64,000 bases of DNA from NCBI RefSeq assembly GCF_018069705.1, contig NZ_CP072943.1:248001-312000 (forward strand), written 5' to 3'. Of the stretch, positions 43,497 through 51,702 are shown piece by piece; the first letter of the stretch is position 1, and every line of letters begins with the position of its first letter. The notes under the pieces are model-generated. The model made no database searches and was not told where the DNA came from. It saw only the letters and a program-made list of their open reading frames with translations. Source of the DNA: Aminithiophilus ramosus (GTDB lineage Bacteria; Synergistota; Synergistia; Synergistales; Aminithiophilaceae). The translations under genes and the position numbers were made by a program.

Positions 43497-43730
43497 TCAG
43501 CCGCCGCAGAAGAGCGGCATGATCCGTACCTCGTCTCCGTCGGCGGGGACGTAGTCCCCCTTTGCCCGGCTGCCCGCGACGATGAAGGTGTAGCCCAGCC
43601 CCGAGGCCTCGAGAGGGCTTCCACGAAGGATCGCGTCGAGGCTCTCGCCCGAAGGGGACCTCTCCTCGATTCCGTCTGTCCCGGAGGCGTATCGTTTCAG
43701 AAGCCCCAGATAGATCAGCCGAAAGGTCAT
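43497..43730 (-). CDS. MoaD/ThiS-like sulfur carrier
   Basis: A 77-residue ubiquitin-like protein ending in Cys-Gly-Gly after DGDEVRIMPLF, as required for C-terminal thiocarboxylation. The beta-grasp strands (TFRLIYLGLLKRY; GLGYTFIVAGSRAKGDYV) are visible. It lies 65 bases downstream of the aldehyde:ferredoxin oxidoreductase gene. MoaD-like proteins commonly sit beside AOR genes and supply sulfur for the pterin cofactor. A terminator between the two means its transcription depends on read-through or its own promoter. Confidence 0.8.
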   Translation of the reverse strand: MTFRLIYLGLLKRYASGTDGIEERSPSGESLDAILRGSPLEASGLGYTFIVAGSRAKGDYVPADGDEVRIMPLFCGG

Positions 43731-43751
43731 CGGCGCTCCTCCTCTCCTTTT

Positions 43752-43787
43752 TTAAAAAGGAGCCGGAGTCCCTTGGGGCTCCGGCTC
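43752..43787 (-). terminator. Rho-independent terminator after the AOR gene
   Basis: On the minus strand GAGCCGGAG (43787-43779) pairs with CTCCGGCTC (43768-43760), then CCTTTTT follows. It lies between the AOR stop at 43796 and the moaD-like start at 43730. Confidence 0.75.
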
Positions 43788-43795
43788 GATGTGTC

Positions 43796-45658
43796 CTATT
43801 TCCCCGGGAGGTAGGCGACGTACTCGCCCAGGCCCAGCTCCTCGAGGGTTTCCGCCTTGGGGATCCCCTCTTCGTCCCAGCCCCGGAGCCGGTAATAGTC
43901 GTCGAGGATCCTGTCGTGAGGCGTCGGGGTCTTGCCGGCCCGGCCGCCGACAATGGCGGCCAGGCCCATCTTGGGCGGCAGCGTGTCGTCTTTGCGGCTC
44001 ATGCCGTCGCGGACGTTGATGAGCCGCTGGAGGGTGAAGCCCCGCTCGGCGCAGCGGAACATCTCTTTGGGCGGGTGCTCCTCGCCGGTGATCTCCTTCA
44101 TGAGGGCGCTGACGTCGCTGAGCGTCATCCCGGCCCCCTTGATCATGAACTTGCAGAGGGTCAGGCTGTTGTAGAGGACGCTCGTCGTCTGGTAGATGTA
44201 GGCGCTGTAGGCGGCCTCCTCGACGGAGAAGCGGTCCGGAGGGCTCTCCTGGCCCAGCTCGGGGTACATGAGCCCCGTCGCTCCGGCCTGGCAGTCGCCC
44301 CGTTCGTGGCAGGCGCCGCGCGTCCCCGTGGCGTAGTTCACGCCGAGGCCGAAGACGGCCCGGGGATCGTGGGCGGGGAAGTCGAGATTCTTGACCTGGA
44401 CGGTGATCTTCTCCGAATCGTGGCCGATGGCGGCGGCCGCCCCGAGAATGCCCTTCTCGAAGAGCCTGCCGATTCCCTCGAGGCGGGCGATCTTGTCCGT
44501 CAGATCGACGAGGGCCTCCCCGTCGCCCCAGCGTATGGCCTTGCCGTCGTTGTCGGCCGTCGTGATCCATCCGGCCTCGAAACACTCCATGAGGAAGCCG
44601 ATATAGGCGCCGCAGGAGACGGTGTCGATGCCCATCCGATTGGCTCTGTCGTTGGCCCGGCAGACGGCGCCCAGATCATCGACGAGAAGGTTCGCCCCCA
44701 TCATGCCGAGCGTCTCGTATTCGGGGCCGTTCCCCTCCAGGACCCGCCCGTCGGGGTACTCGAAATGAATGTGGCGGTGACAGCCGATGGGGCAGTTGGC
44801 GCAGGGGAGGGGCTTGACCTTGAGATAGTCGGTGTAGCGGGGTGCCCCCAGAAGGGCCGCCCCCCTGTCCCAGACGTCGCCGCGCCAGTATTTGATGGGG
44901 ACGTCGCCCATCTCCTGGAGGGGGACCATGACGACGGGCGTGCCGTGCTGGCGGAATCCCTCGCCCTGCTTGTGGAGGAGCTGGAAGAGCTCTTTGGAAA
45001 GGGCCGCGGCCTTCTGCCCGTCGGCGACGGGGACCTCCTTCGTCCCCCAGGCGGCGATGGCCTTGAGGTTTTTCGAGCCCATGACGGCGCCCGAGCCGCC
45101 TCGACCGGCGAAGGAGTGGCCGTCGCAGGAGATACAGGCGATGGGGTTCCCTCTCTCTCCCGCCGGCCCGATGTTGAGGGCGTTGATGCGTCTGTCGCCC
45201 AGGATCTCTTTGATCTTCTCGCCCGTCTCGACGGTGTCGAGCCCCCAGAGCGCGGCGCCGTCGAGGAAACGGACGCCGTCGTCATCGATGAAAAGCCAGG
45301 TGGGGTCGGAGGCGCGTCCCTCGATGACGAGGAGATCGTAGCCCGTCTTCTTGAAGGCCGGCGCCCAGTGGCCTGTCCCGGCCGAGTCGAGAAAGGAGCC
45401 CGTCAGAGGACCTCTGGTGATGACGCTCCATTTGGCGTTGCCCGGAACGTTGACGCCCTGAAGGGGGCCCACGGCGAAGATGAGCCTGTTCTCCGGGGCC
45501 AGCGGGTCCGTCCGGGGCGGAACCTCTTCGAGGAGGATCTTGGCTCCCAGGGCGGATCCGCCCAGAAGGTCCTTGAGGTCCTTCTCGGCGATCGCCTCGG
45601 CCTTCCAACTCTTTTCCGTCAGATTCACCCGCAGCTGCCGTTTCCACCAACCTGCCAT
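43796..45658 (-). CDS. Aldehyde:ferredoxin oxidoreductase (tungsten type)
   Basis: A 620-residue AOR-family enzyme that oxidises aldehydes to carboxylic acids and passes electrons to ferredoxin. The N-terminal pterin-binding region is typical (KDLLGGSALGAKILLEEVPP; NVPGNAKWSVITRGPLTGSF; GRGGSGAVMGSKNLKAIA). The [4Fe-4S] ligands appear as CANCPIGC near residue 287 with a fourth Cys later (GACHERGDC, ~445-450). Length is normal. It follows the lactate operon after a stem-loop gap of 210 bases and precedes the MoaD-like gene. Its aldehyde substrate is not evident; amino-acid fermentation by-products would be reasonable. Confidence 0.93.
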   Translation of the reverse strand: MAGWWKRQLRVNLTEKSWKAEAIAEKDLKDLLGGSALGAKILLEEVPPRTDPLAPENRLIFAVGPLQGVNVPGNAKWSVITRGPLTGSFLDSAGTGHWAPAFKKTGYDLLVIEGRASDPTWLFIDDDGVRFLDGAALWGLDTVETGEKIKEILGDRRINALNIGPAGERGNPIACISCDGHSFAGRGGSGAVMGSKNLKAIAAWGTKEVPVADGQKAAALSKELFQLLHKQGEGFRQHGTPVVMVPLQEMGDVPIKYWRGDVWDRGAALLGAPRYTDYLKVKPLPCANCPIGCHRHIHFEYPDGRVLEGNGPEYETLGMMGANLLVDDLGAVCRANDRANRMGIDTVSCGAYIGFLMECFEAGWITTADNDGKAIRWGDGEALVDLTDKIARLEGIGRLFEKGILGAAAAIGHDSEKITVQVKNLDFPAHDPRAVFGLGVNYATGTRGACHERGDCQAGATGLMYPELGQESPPDRFSVEEAAYSAYIYQTTSVLYNSLTLCKFMIKGAGMTLSDVSALMKEITGEEHPPKEMFRCAERGFTLQRLINVRDGMSRKDDTLPPKMGLAAIVGGRAGKTPTPHDRILDDYYRLRGWDEEGIPKAETLEELGLGEYVAYLPGK

Positions 45659-45730
45659 GATCGAGACACCTCCCTGTCCGTCTGTCCCCCGCCGGGCGAA
45701 GCGTCCCGGACGGGGCGAGGTCCTTGACGA

Positions 45731-45761
45731 CAGAAGGAGAGGCCTCGGGCCTCTCCTTCTG
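45731..45761. terminator. Perfect 13-bp stem-loop between glcD and AOR
   Basis: CAGAAGGAGAGGC (45731-45743) and GCCTCTCCTTCTG (45749-45761) enclose five bases. No T-run follows on either strand. It lies in the 210-base gap after the glcD-like stop and could separate the lactate operon from the AOR gene. Confidence 0.5.
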
Positions 45762-45868
45762 TGCAGTTGCGGCAGGCGGAGGGATCGCTCCCCCCACCCC
45801 TTGTCCGTGTCCCCTCCGTGAGGCGGCGCGGATCGAAGGCCTTATTCGGTTGTCTTCCGGTTTTCCCC

Positions 45869-47296
45869 TCAGGGGAAGATCTTGCCCGGGTTGAGGATGT
45901 GGTGAGGGTCGAAGGCGTCCTTGACCCGTTTCATGAGGGAGAGGAGCTCGGGCGACAGGACGAGGGGCATGTAGGCCTTGCGCTTGGAGCCGATGCCGTG
46001 TTCGCCGCTGATCGTGCCGCCCAGTTCGGCCGTGGCGGCGTAAAGTTCCCTCAGCAGCCGGGGCAGCAGGGCCTCCCACTCCTCGAGGGACATCCCGGCG
46101 GGTTTGACGGGCGTGGCGTGGAGATTGCCGTCGCCGGCGTGGCCGTAGCTGGGGATGAGGAGGCCGTGGCGCCGCGAAAGATCTTCGATGACCCTGATGA
46201 GCTGGGGGATCTGGGCGAAGGGGACGACGATATCCTCCAGACTCTGGACGGGGTTCGAGACCTTGAAGGCCTCGGCGATGTTGCGCCGGACCCGCCAGAC
46301 CCGCTCGGAGGTGGTGAAATTGTCGGCCACGTAGACCTCCAGGGCCCCCCGGTCGAGACAGACCTGGCCGACGGCGTCGTACTGGGCCTCCACCTCCTCC
46401 TCGCCGCTGCCGTCGATTTCGATGATCAGCATGGCGCCGGCCTCCTCGTAGGGGAAGTGCTCGTTCAGGTAGCGGCAGGCCGTTTGGACCGAGAGGCGGT
46501 CCATGAACTCGATGGCCGTCGGGACGACGCCCGTCTCCGTCATCAGGGCCGGCACGGCGTCGATGGCCTCGTCGACGGTGGGGAAGAGCACCAGGAGGGT
46601 CACCTTGTGCTTGGGCAGAGCCGTCAGCTTCAGCGTCACTTCGGTGAAGACGGCCAGCGTCCCTTCGGAACCGACGAGGAGCCCCAGAAGGTTGTAGCCC
46701 GTCACGTCCTTGACGCGCTTGCCGCCGATGCGGACGATGGCGCCGTCGGGGAGGACGGCCTCCAGCCCCTGGACGTAGCGGCCCGTGACGCCGTATTTGA
46801 CGGCCTTGCCGCCTCCGGCGTTTTCGGCCACGTTCCCGCCGATGAAGCAGGTCTCGAGGCTCATGGGATAGCCGGCGTAGAAGAGGCCGTACTCCTCGAG
46901 GACCTCGTTGATGTGGTTCGTCACGACGCCGGCCTCGACGGTGATCGTCATGTTCCGGACGTCGATCTCGACGATGCGGTTCATCCGCTCGACGGAGAGG
47001 ACGATGCCGCCGTAGAGGGGGACGGCTCCGCAGGAGAGACCGCTTCCCGCCCCTCTGGGCGTGACGGGGATCCGCTCCCTGTCGGCCAGCTTCATGATGG
47101 CCGAGATCTCCCGGGCCGATGCCGGTTTGACGACGGCCTCGGGCATGACGGCATAGCCGCCGTCGGCCACCTCGTCGTGGCTGTAGGCCTCCATGGCCTC
47201 CTGCTGTCCGAAAAGGACGTTTTTCGATCCGCAGATCTCCCGCAGCTCGGCGACGACGGACTCCGTCACGGGCCTGTAGCTCTCGGAAGGGTTCAC
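45869..47296 (-). CDS. FAD-linked D-lactate/glycolate-type dehydrogenase
   Basis: A 475-residue GlcD/LctD-type flavoprotein. The FAD-binding PCMH domain has PVTPRGAGSGLSCGAVPLYG, FIGGNVAENAGGGKAVKYG and VTGYNLLGLLVGSEGTL. The C-terminal oxidase domain ends with PSYGHAGDGNLHATPV and the HGIGSKRKAY and FDPHHILNPGKIF motifs. GTG 47296 overlaps the etfA stop (GTGA). Directly after etfB-etfA, it matches the Etf-linked lactate dehydrogenase of anaerobes (LctBCD), which moves D-lactate electrons to NAD+ using ferredoxin. Its position after a lactate racemase gene favours D-lactate over glycolate. Confidence 0.88.
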   Translation of the reverse strand: MNPSESYRPVTESVVAELREICGSKNVLFGQQEAMEAYSHDEVADGGYAVMPEAVVKPASAREISAIMKLADRERIPVTPRGAGSGLSCGAVPLYGGIVLSVERMNRIVEIDVRNMTITVEAGVVTNHINEVLEEYGLFYAGYPMSLETCFIGGNVAENAGGGKAVKYGVTGRYVQGLEAVLPDGAIVRIGGKRVKDVTGYNLLGLLVGSEGTLAVFTEVTLKLTALPKHKVTLLVLFPTVDEAIDAVPALMTETGVVPTAIEFMDRLSVQTACRYLNEHFPYEEAGAMLIIEIDGSGEEEVEAQYDAVGQVCLDRGALEVYVADNFTTSERVWRVRRNIAEAFKVSNPVQSLEDIVVPFAQIPQLIRVIEDLSRRHGLLIPSYGHAGDGNLHATPVKPAGMSLEEWEALLPRLLRELYAATAELGGTISGEHGIGSKRKAYMPLVLSPELLSLMKRVKDAFDPHHILNPGKIFP

Positions 47297-48312
47297 GGCC
47301 GTCGCCTCCTCGTCTCCAGCCTCTCCCTCAGGGCGGGGAGGACGTCGAAAAGGTCGCCGACGATGGCGAAATCGGCGACGTTGAAGATGGGGGCCTCCGG
47401 GTCTCTGTTGACGGCGACGATGACCTCCGCCGTCTGCATGCCTGCCAGGTGCTGGATGGAGCCCGAAATGCCGCAGGCCATGTAGAGACGGGGCGCGACG
47501 GTCTTGCCGCTGAGGCCGATCTGGTGGGGGTAGTCGATCCACCCCTGATCGACGGCGTCCCGCGAGGCGCCCACTTCGCCGCCCAGGGCCCGGGCCACGT
47601 CGCGGACGAGGGAAAAGTTGTCGCCCTTCTTCAGTCCCCGTCCTCCGGCGACGATGATGTCGGCGTCTTCGAGCGGCCTCTCCTGAGATCGGTCGGGGAC
47701 GAAGCCCTCGAAGCGGACCGGCGAGAGGCGGCAGGCCTCGGGAAGGTCGACTCGGACGACCGTGCCCTGTCGGCTTTCGTCCTCCGACGCCTGGGCCCTG
47801 GAGCGGGGCCGGACCGTCGCCATCTGGGGGCGGGCCCGGGGTGTGCGGATCGTGGCCAGGATGTTGCCGCCGATGGCGGGCCGGGTCTGGAGAAGGTCGC
47901 CGCTCTCGCCGTCGAGAGCCAGCTCGGTGCAGTCGGCCGTCAGCCCGGCGCGGAGGCGGGCCGCAGCCAGCGGCATGATCGTTCTCCCCGTCGTCGTCGC
48001 CGCGGCGAGGACGATCTCGGGGCGGAACCGTTCGATGAGCCACGTCAGGGCCCTGCCGTAGGGCTCGGCCAGAAAATGCTCGAAAGCGGGGTCGTCGACG
48101 AGGTAGACTCTGTCGGCGCCGCGGCGGATGAGGGAGAGGACCTCTTCCTCGTCGAGGTCGCGGCCGAAAAGAAGGGCCGAAAGAGGTGCCTTCCTGCCGT
48201 CGGCCAGTCCCCGCCCCCAGTTGAGCAGTTCGTAGGAGACGGAGCGGACCTTCCCCTCCCGCTGCTCGGCGACGATCCAGACGCCGCTGTGGCGGCCACG
48301 GTTTTCGGTCAT
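47293..48312 (-). CDS. etfA: Electron transfer flavoprotein alpha subunit
   Basis: A 339-residue protein. The N-terminal domain is GVWIVAEQREGKVRSVSYEL; the C-terminal FAD domain has DIIVAGGRGLKKGDNFSLV, the GLSGKTVAPRLYMACGISG stretch and SIQHLAGM, NRDPEAPIFNVADFAIVGD. No extra N-terminal ferredoxin domain is present, unlike LctC of Acetobacterium woodii. It lies between etfB (four-base overlap) and the glcD-like gene, and so serves the lactate dehydrogenase. Confidence 0.94.
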   Translation of the reverse strand: MTENRGRHSGVWIVAEQREGKVRSVSYELLNWGRGLADGRKAPLSALLFGRDLDEEEVLSLIRRGADRVYLVDDPAFEHFLAEPYGRALTWLIERFRPEIVLAAATTTGRTIMPLAAARLRAGLTADCTELALDGESGDLLQTRPAIGGNILATIRTPRARPQMATVRPRSRAQASEDESRQGTVVRVDLPEACRLSPVRFEGFVPDRSQERPLEDADIIVAGGRGLKKGDNFSLVRDVARALGGEVGASRDAVDQGWIDYPHQIGLSGKTVAPRLYMACGISGSIQHLAGMQTAEVIVAVNRDPEAPIFNVADFAIVGDLFDVLPALRERLETRRRRP

Positions 48313-49130
48313 CGTCCCTTCCTTTCCGGCACCGGAAGGAGGTGCCTCTCGTCCAGAAAGGCCAAGAGCTCCTTCAGGGCCCGATCCAGGTCGCCTTCGT
48401 CCTTGACGATCACCTTTCGTCCCCTGCGGGCCACTTGGGGCGTGAAGATCCGGCTCACCCGCGTAGGCGACCCGCCGAGGCCGATGTCCTCCTCGGCCAG
48501 GTCCAGCTCCTCCCGGCCCAGGCGCTCGACGGCCATCTGCCGGGCCCGGCGCTTGCCGCTCAAGGTGGGAAGGCGGGGGAAGCTGATCTCCTTGACCACC
48601 GTCAGCAGGGCCGGGAGGGGGAGGCGGAGCTTCTCGTAGCCCCCCTCGACGAGGCGCCTCACGCCGATGCCGTCACCGACGTCGGTGATGGCACTCACGT
48701 AGGTGGCCAGGGGCAGATCGAGGAAGGAGGCCACGGCGGGGCCGACCTGTCCCGTGTCGCCGTCGGTGGCGCGCTCGCCGCAGAGGATGAGGTCGAAACC
48801 CTCGAGCCGGCTGCGGATCGCCTCGGCCAGGATGTAAGACGTGGCCCAGGTGTCGGAACCGGCGAAGGCCCTGTCGCTGAGCTGGAGGGCGTCGTCGCAG
48901 CCCATGGCCACCACTTCCCTCAGGGCCTTTTCGCTCTTGGGGGGGCCCATGGTGAGGGCCGTTACCGTGCCTCCCCGACTCTGGCGGAGCTGGAGGGCCG
49001 TCTCGACGGCGTAGAGATCGAGAGGATTGACGATGGTCTCCACGCCGTCGCGGATCATCGTTCCCGTCTCGGCGTCCATCTTCACGTTGTTCGTCTCCGG
49101 AACCTGCTTGATGAGCACGACGATCTTCAT
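48309..49130 (-). CDS. etfB: Electron transfer flavoprotein beta subunit
   Basis: A 273-residue protein with the family N-terminus MKIVVLIKQVPETNNVKMDA, the VETALQLRQSRGGTVTALTM stretch, and the nucleotide-binding signature LCGERATDGDTGQVGPAVA. VNPLDLYAVETAL replaces the VNPFDEYAVEEAL of many relatives, a common small variation. ATG 49130 overlaps the larA stop by four bases. Confidence 0.95.
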   Translation of the reverse strand: MKIVVLIKQVPETNNVKMDAETGTMIRDGVETIVNPLDLYAVETALQLRQSRGGTVTALTMGPPKSEKALREVVAMGCDDALQLSDRAFAGSDTWATSYILAEAIRSRLEGFDLILCGERATDGDTGQVGPAVASFLDLPLATYVSAITDVGDGIGVRRLVEGGYEKLRLPLPALLTVVKEISFPRLPTLSGKRRARQMAVERLGREELDLAEEDIGLGGSPTRVSRIFTPQVARRGRKVIVKDEGDLDRALKELLAFLDERHLLPVPERKGR

Positions 49131-50428
49131 CGTGAGGCCTCCCTGGCGGTCTCGACGACGACGGCGACGCCGTCGGGGACGACGAGAATGTCCGCGTCCG
49201 GTCCCGTTCTCTCCTCGGCCATGGCCAGAGCCCTCTCGAAAGTGGGCGCCCATCGGAGGTGGATGGCCTCGAAAAGTTCCGGCGGACAGCGGTCGCTGAC
49301 GACGATGACCTCCACCCGGTTCAGGACGCGGGCCAGAATCTGGTACTCCCACTGATCGGGCTCCGTCTCCTCCATGGGACGTCCCCCGATCCTGTCGAGA
49401 AGCTCCCGGGGCGACGCGGCTCCGGCCAGGGCGTCGAAGAAGGCCTGGCCGCCGTGGCCGTCCTCGCAGGCGGCGACGGTGATGATGACGCCGCCGTCGG
49501 AACAGAGGGCCTCGGCGGCCGTCATCCCCTTCACGGCCTGGTAGACGTTCTGGTCCAGCGGGTAGCCGCCGTTGGAGGTGACGACGATGGGGGCCTTCCG
49601 CCTCCCGTCGACGGCGGCGCTCCGGGCCACGTCGGCGCAGCCTCGGCGGTGGGCCTCGTCGAAATGTCCGGCCCAGGCCGCCCGGATGCGCTTCTTCCCG
49701 TCGAGGGCGACGTTGAGGACGAAGGCCAGACGGGCGGCCTCGGCGGCGAAAAGCATGTCGGCGTGGATGGGATTGCCGTCGAGAGAGCCCGCCCGGGCCC
49801 GGGGCGAGGCGATGAAGGAGGCGCAGTGATTGGCCAGCACCGTCCGGTAGCCGGCCACGCCGGGAAGGACGCTCTTTCGGCCGCCGGAAAAGCCGGCGAA
49901 GAAGTGGGGTTCGATGAAGCCCTCGGCGACGAGCAGATCGGTCTCGACGGCGAAACGATTCACCCAAAGATCACCTCCCGAGGGGAGTTTTCCCAGGAAA
50001 CGGAGATCGTCGTCGCATCGGGCGTCGTGGACGACGACGCGCTCCCGGGAGAGGATGGAAGGCCCCAGACGTTCTCCGAGCTCGTCGGCCGTCGTGGCCC
50101 GGTGCATGCCCGTGGCGACGAGAAGAGTGACCTCCAGAGAGGCGTTATCGGCCCGCATCTCCTCAAGCAGGGGCGGGAGGGTGATCCTGCTGGGAACGGG
50201 GCGAGTGTGGTCGCTGGTGATGACCGTGGCTCGGCTGCGGCCCGACGCGAGGCGGCGCAGGGGCGGACTGGCGACGGGGTTCGCCAGGGCTCTCTCGACG
50301 ATCGCCCGCTGAAGGACGAAATCCTCCGGGGCTCCGTCGGGCTCCGTGGGCCTCAGAACAGCCAGGAGCCTGTCGTCGGGAACGTCGATCTCCATCGAAC
50401 TTCGGCCGTAGGGAATGGCGATCTTCAT
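49127..50428 (-). CDS. larA: Nickel-dependent lactate racemase LarA
   Basis: A 433-residue racemase that interconverts L- and D-lactate with a nickel-pincer nucleotide. The residues matching LarA's active site are present: ATSDHTRPVPSR as ITSDHTRPVPSR, His in LLVATGMHRATT, His and Lys in EPHFFAGFSGGRKSVLPG, and His in VLANHCASF. It heads larA-etfB-etfA-glcD behind a strong operator-promoter. No cofactor-synthesis genes (larB, larC, larE) are in the window, so they must lie elsewhere. Confidence 0.93.
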   Translation of the reverse strand: MKIAIPYGRSSMEIDVPDDRLLAVLRPTEPDGAPEDFVLQRAIVERALANPVASPPLRRLASGRSRATVITSDHTRPVPSRITLPPLLEEMRADNASLEVTLLVATGMHRATTADELGERLGPSILSRERVVVHDARCDDDLRFLGKLPSGGDLWVNRFAVETDLLVAEGFIEPHFFAGFSGGRKSVLPGVAGYRTVLANHCASFIASPRARAGSLDGNPIHADMLFAAEAARLAFVLNVALDGKKRIRAAWAGHFDEAHRRGCADVARSAAVDGRRKAPIVVTSNGGYPLDQNVYQAVKGMTAAEALCSDGGVIITVAACEDGHGGQAFFDALAGAASPRELLDRIGGRPMEETEPDQWEYQILARVLNRVEVIVVSDRCPPELFEAIHLRWAPTFERALAMAEERTGPDADILVVPDGVAVVVETAREASR

Positions 50429-50494
50429 CGGATTCCTCCTTTGCAGAGAAGGAGACAGGGTTTTCGGCGGAGGCGAGGGGGGAAGGCGGAGAGG

Positions 50495-50557
50495 AATGGC
50501 CTCGAATTGGTCGGACCAATTCGAGGCCATTATAGGGCGGTTATTGTGTAAAATCAA
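50495..50557 (-). promoter_or_regulatory. larA promoter with 37-bp palindromic FadR/LldR-type operator
   Basis: On the minus strand TTGATT (50557-50552) and TATAAT (50534-50529) are 17 bases apart, near consensus. A perfect 18+1+18 inverted repeat spans 50495-50531, overlapping the end of the -10 box and the start site. Its core AATTGGTCGGACCAATT matches the TTGGT-N3-ACCAA pattern of FadR-subfamily regulators such as PdhR and LldR. The FadR-type gene just upstream is the probable ligand-controlled repressor. Confidence 0.88.
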
Positions 50558-51258
50558 GAACTTCGCTTCAATGTTTCGGCGACGTGATCGAGGTGGTTTC
50601 GCATCTCCGACGCGGCCCGCGAGGCGTCTCCGTCGAAGAGAGCCCCGCAGATGGCCCGGTGCTGGAGAAAGAGCTCGTCGTAACTCTCCTTCCAGAGGGA
50701 AATCCTCCGTCGGGCGAGGAGGAAGAAGCGGTCCAGAAGGGCCGAGATGGAGTCGTAGAGGCCGATGAGGAGGGGGTTGCCCGAAAGGGAGACGATCTTG
50801 ACGTGCATCTGTTTGTCCAGAAGGGCCTTGCGCTCCTCGTCGTCCGTCCCGTCCAGCTCGGCCAGGAGGCCTTCCAGTTCCCGGCGATCGCCGTCGGAGA
50901 GGCGAGTGGCGGCGATCGCCGCCGCTGCCACTTCGACGATGCGCCGCAGTTCCAGGACATCTTCGAGTCTGCCGCCGTTGATCTGAAAGAGAAGGGACAA
51001 CGGCTCCAGGAGGCTTTTGCCCAGATGGCCGCGGATGTAGTTCCCCCCGCCCTGTCGGGACTCGACGAGGCCGACGATCTCGAGGGAGCGCATGGCCTCC
51101 CTGATGGAGGCGCGGCTCACGTCGAGGCTGCGGGCCAGCTCCCTTTCCGTGGGAAGCTTGTCGCCGCCGCGGAGCCACCCGTCGAGGACGAGATTCTGGA
51201 CGTAGTCGACGACGTCCTCGAAGACCCGTCTCGTGCCGTTCCTTTCGTTGACGGTCAT
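50554..51258 (-). CDS. FadR-subfamily GntR regulator of the lactate operon
   Basis: A 234-residue regulator. Residues ~10-75 form the GntR winged helix (GGDKLPTERELARSLDVSRA, SIREAMRSLEIVGLVESRQG). The C-terminal FCD domain is all helical with metal or ligand residues in DVLELRRIVEVAAAAIAA and FLQHRAICGALFDGD. The stop lies 126 bases before larA, so the larA promoter overlaps the end of this gene. By position and operator type it probably senses lactate and controls larA-etfBA-glcD. Confidence 0.9.
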   Translation of the reverse strand: MTVNERNGTRRVFEDVVDYVQNLVLDGWLRGGDKLPTERELARSLDVSRASIREAMRSLEIVGLVESRQGGGNYIRGHLGKSLLEPLSLLFQINGGRLEDVLELRRIVEVAAAAIAATRLSDGDRRELEGLLAELDGTDDEERKALLDKQMHVKIVSLSGNPLLIGLYDSISALLDRFFLLARRRISLWKESYDELFLQHRAICGALFDGDASRAASEMRNHLDHVAETLKRSS

Positions 51259-51372
51259 GGCTCGCCCCTTTCTCGGTCCCTTCCCGTCGCCTCGAGGTCA
51301 CGTCTGACGAAAGGCTCAAGGACCCTGGAACAGGAAATTATAACTGGCGAGGAGACAGTGGGCAAGGAATTT

Positions 51373-51401
51373 TTGACAAAAAGAAAAATTCGAGGTATGA
51401 T
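51373..51401 (+). promoter_or_regulatory. Strong promoter before the 49-residue gene
   Basis: TTGACA (51373-51378) and TATGAT (51396-51401) are separated by 17 bases in an AT-rich stretch, near-perfect sigma-70 elements. It is divergent from the FadR-type gene. Confidence 0.8.
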
Positions 51402-51439
51402 CTTTCGCAGATTCAAATTTTAGCAAAAGAGGTATTGTC

Positions 51440-51589
51440 ATGGCTGAGTACTCCATCAAACTCGTCTACGTCGGAGGCGCTCCTTACTGGAGACTTCCCG
51501 GCGGGGCCTTCCGCGAAGCCGAAGTCCGCAACGGCCGCATCGTCGAGCCGGGACTCCGACTCAAGGACAACGGCGTATCGCTCCGATAG
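51440..51589 (+). CDS. 49-residue peptide of unknown function
   Basis: A short gene that has all transcription signals of its own: the promoter at 51373, AGAGGT before ATG 51440, and an intrinsic terminator at 51622. The product (MAEYSIKLVYVGGAPYWRLP, then GGAFREAEVRNGRIVEPG) is soluble, with alternating charged and hydrophobic residues that suggest a small beta-sheet fold. There is no signal peptide or cysteine. I do not recognise it. Confidence 0.7.
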   Translation: MAEYSIKLVYVGGAPYWRLPGGAFREAEVRNGRIVEPGLRLKDNGVSLR

Positions 51590-51621
51590 GGGCGGCGCCG
51601 CCTTCACCGGATAACCAACGA

Positions 51622-51647
51622 ATCGGGGCTCGCGCCCCGATTTTTTT
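51622..51647 (+). terminator. Rho-independent terminator
   Basis: ATCGGGGC (51622-51629) and GCCCCGAT (51634-51641) form a perfect 8-bp stem with a four-base loop, then seven T residues (51641-51647). It ends the 49-residue gene. Confidence 0.9.
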
Positions 51648-51702
51648 GCGACTTTTTTCGGGCCCCCTGAGGGGCCTCGACGTCAGAAGGAGGCTGAAGT
51701 CC

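Noticed and set aside
50429-50494. Terminator between larA promoter and gene
   Set aside because: The 37-bp palindrome could form a hairpin in the mRNA, but no T-run follows; the operator explanation fits better.
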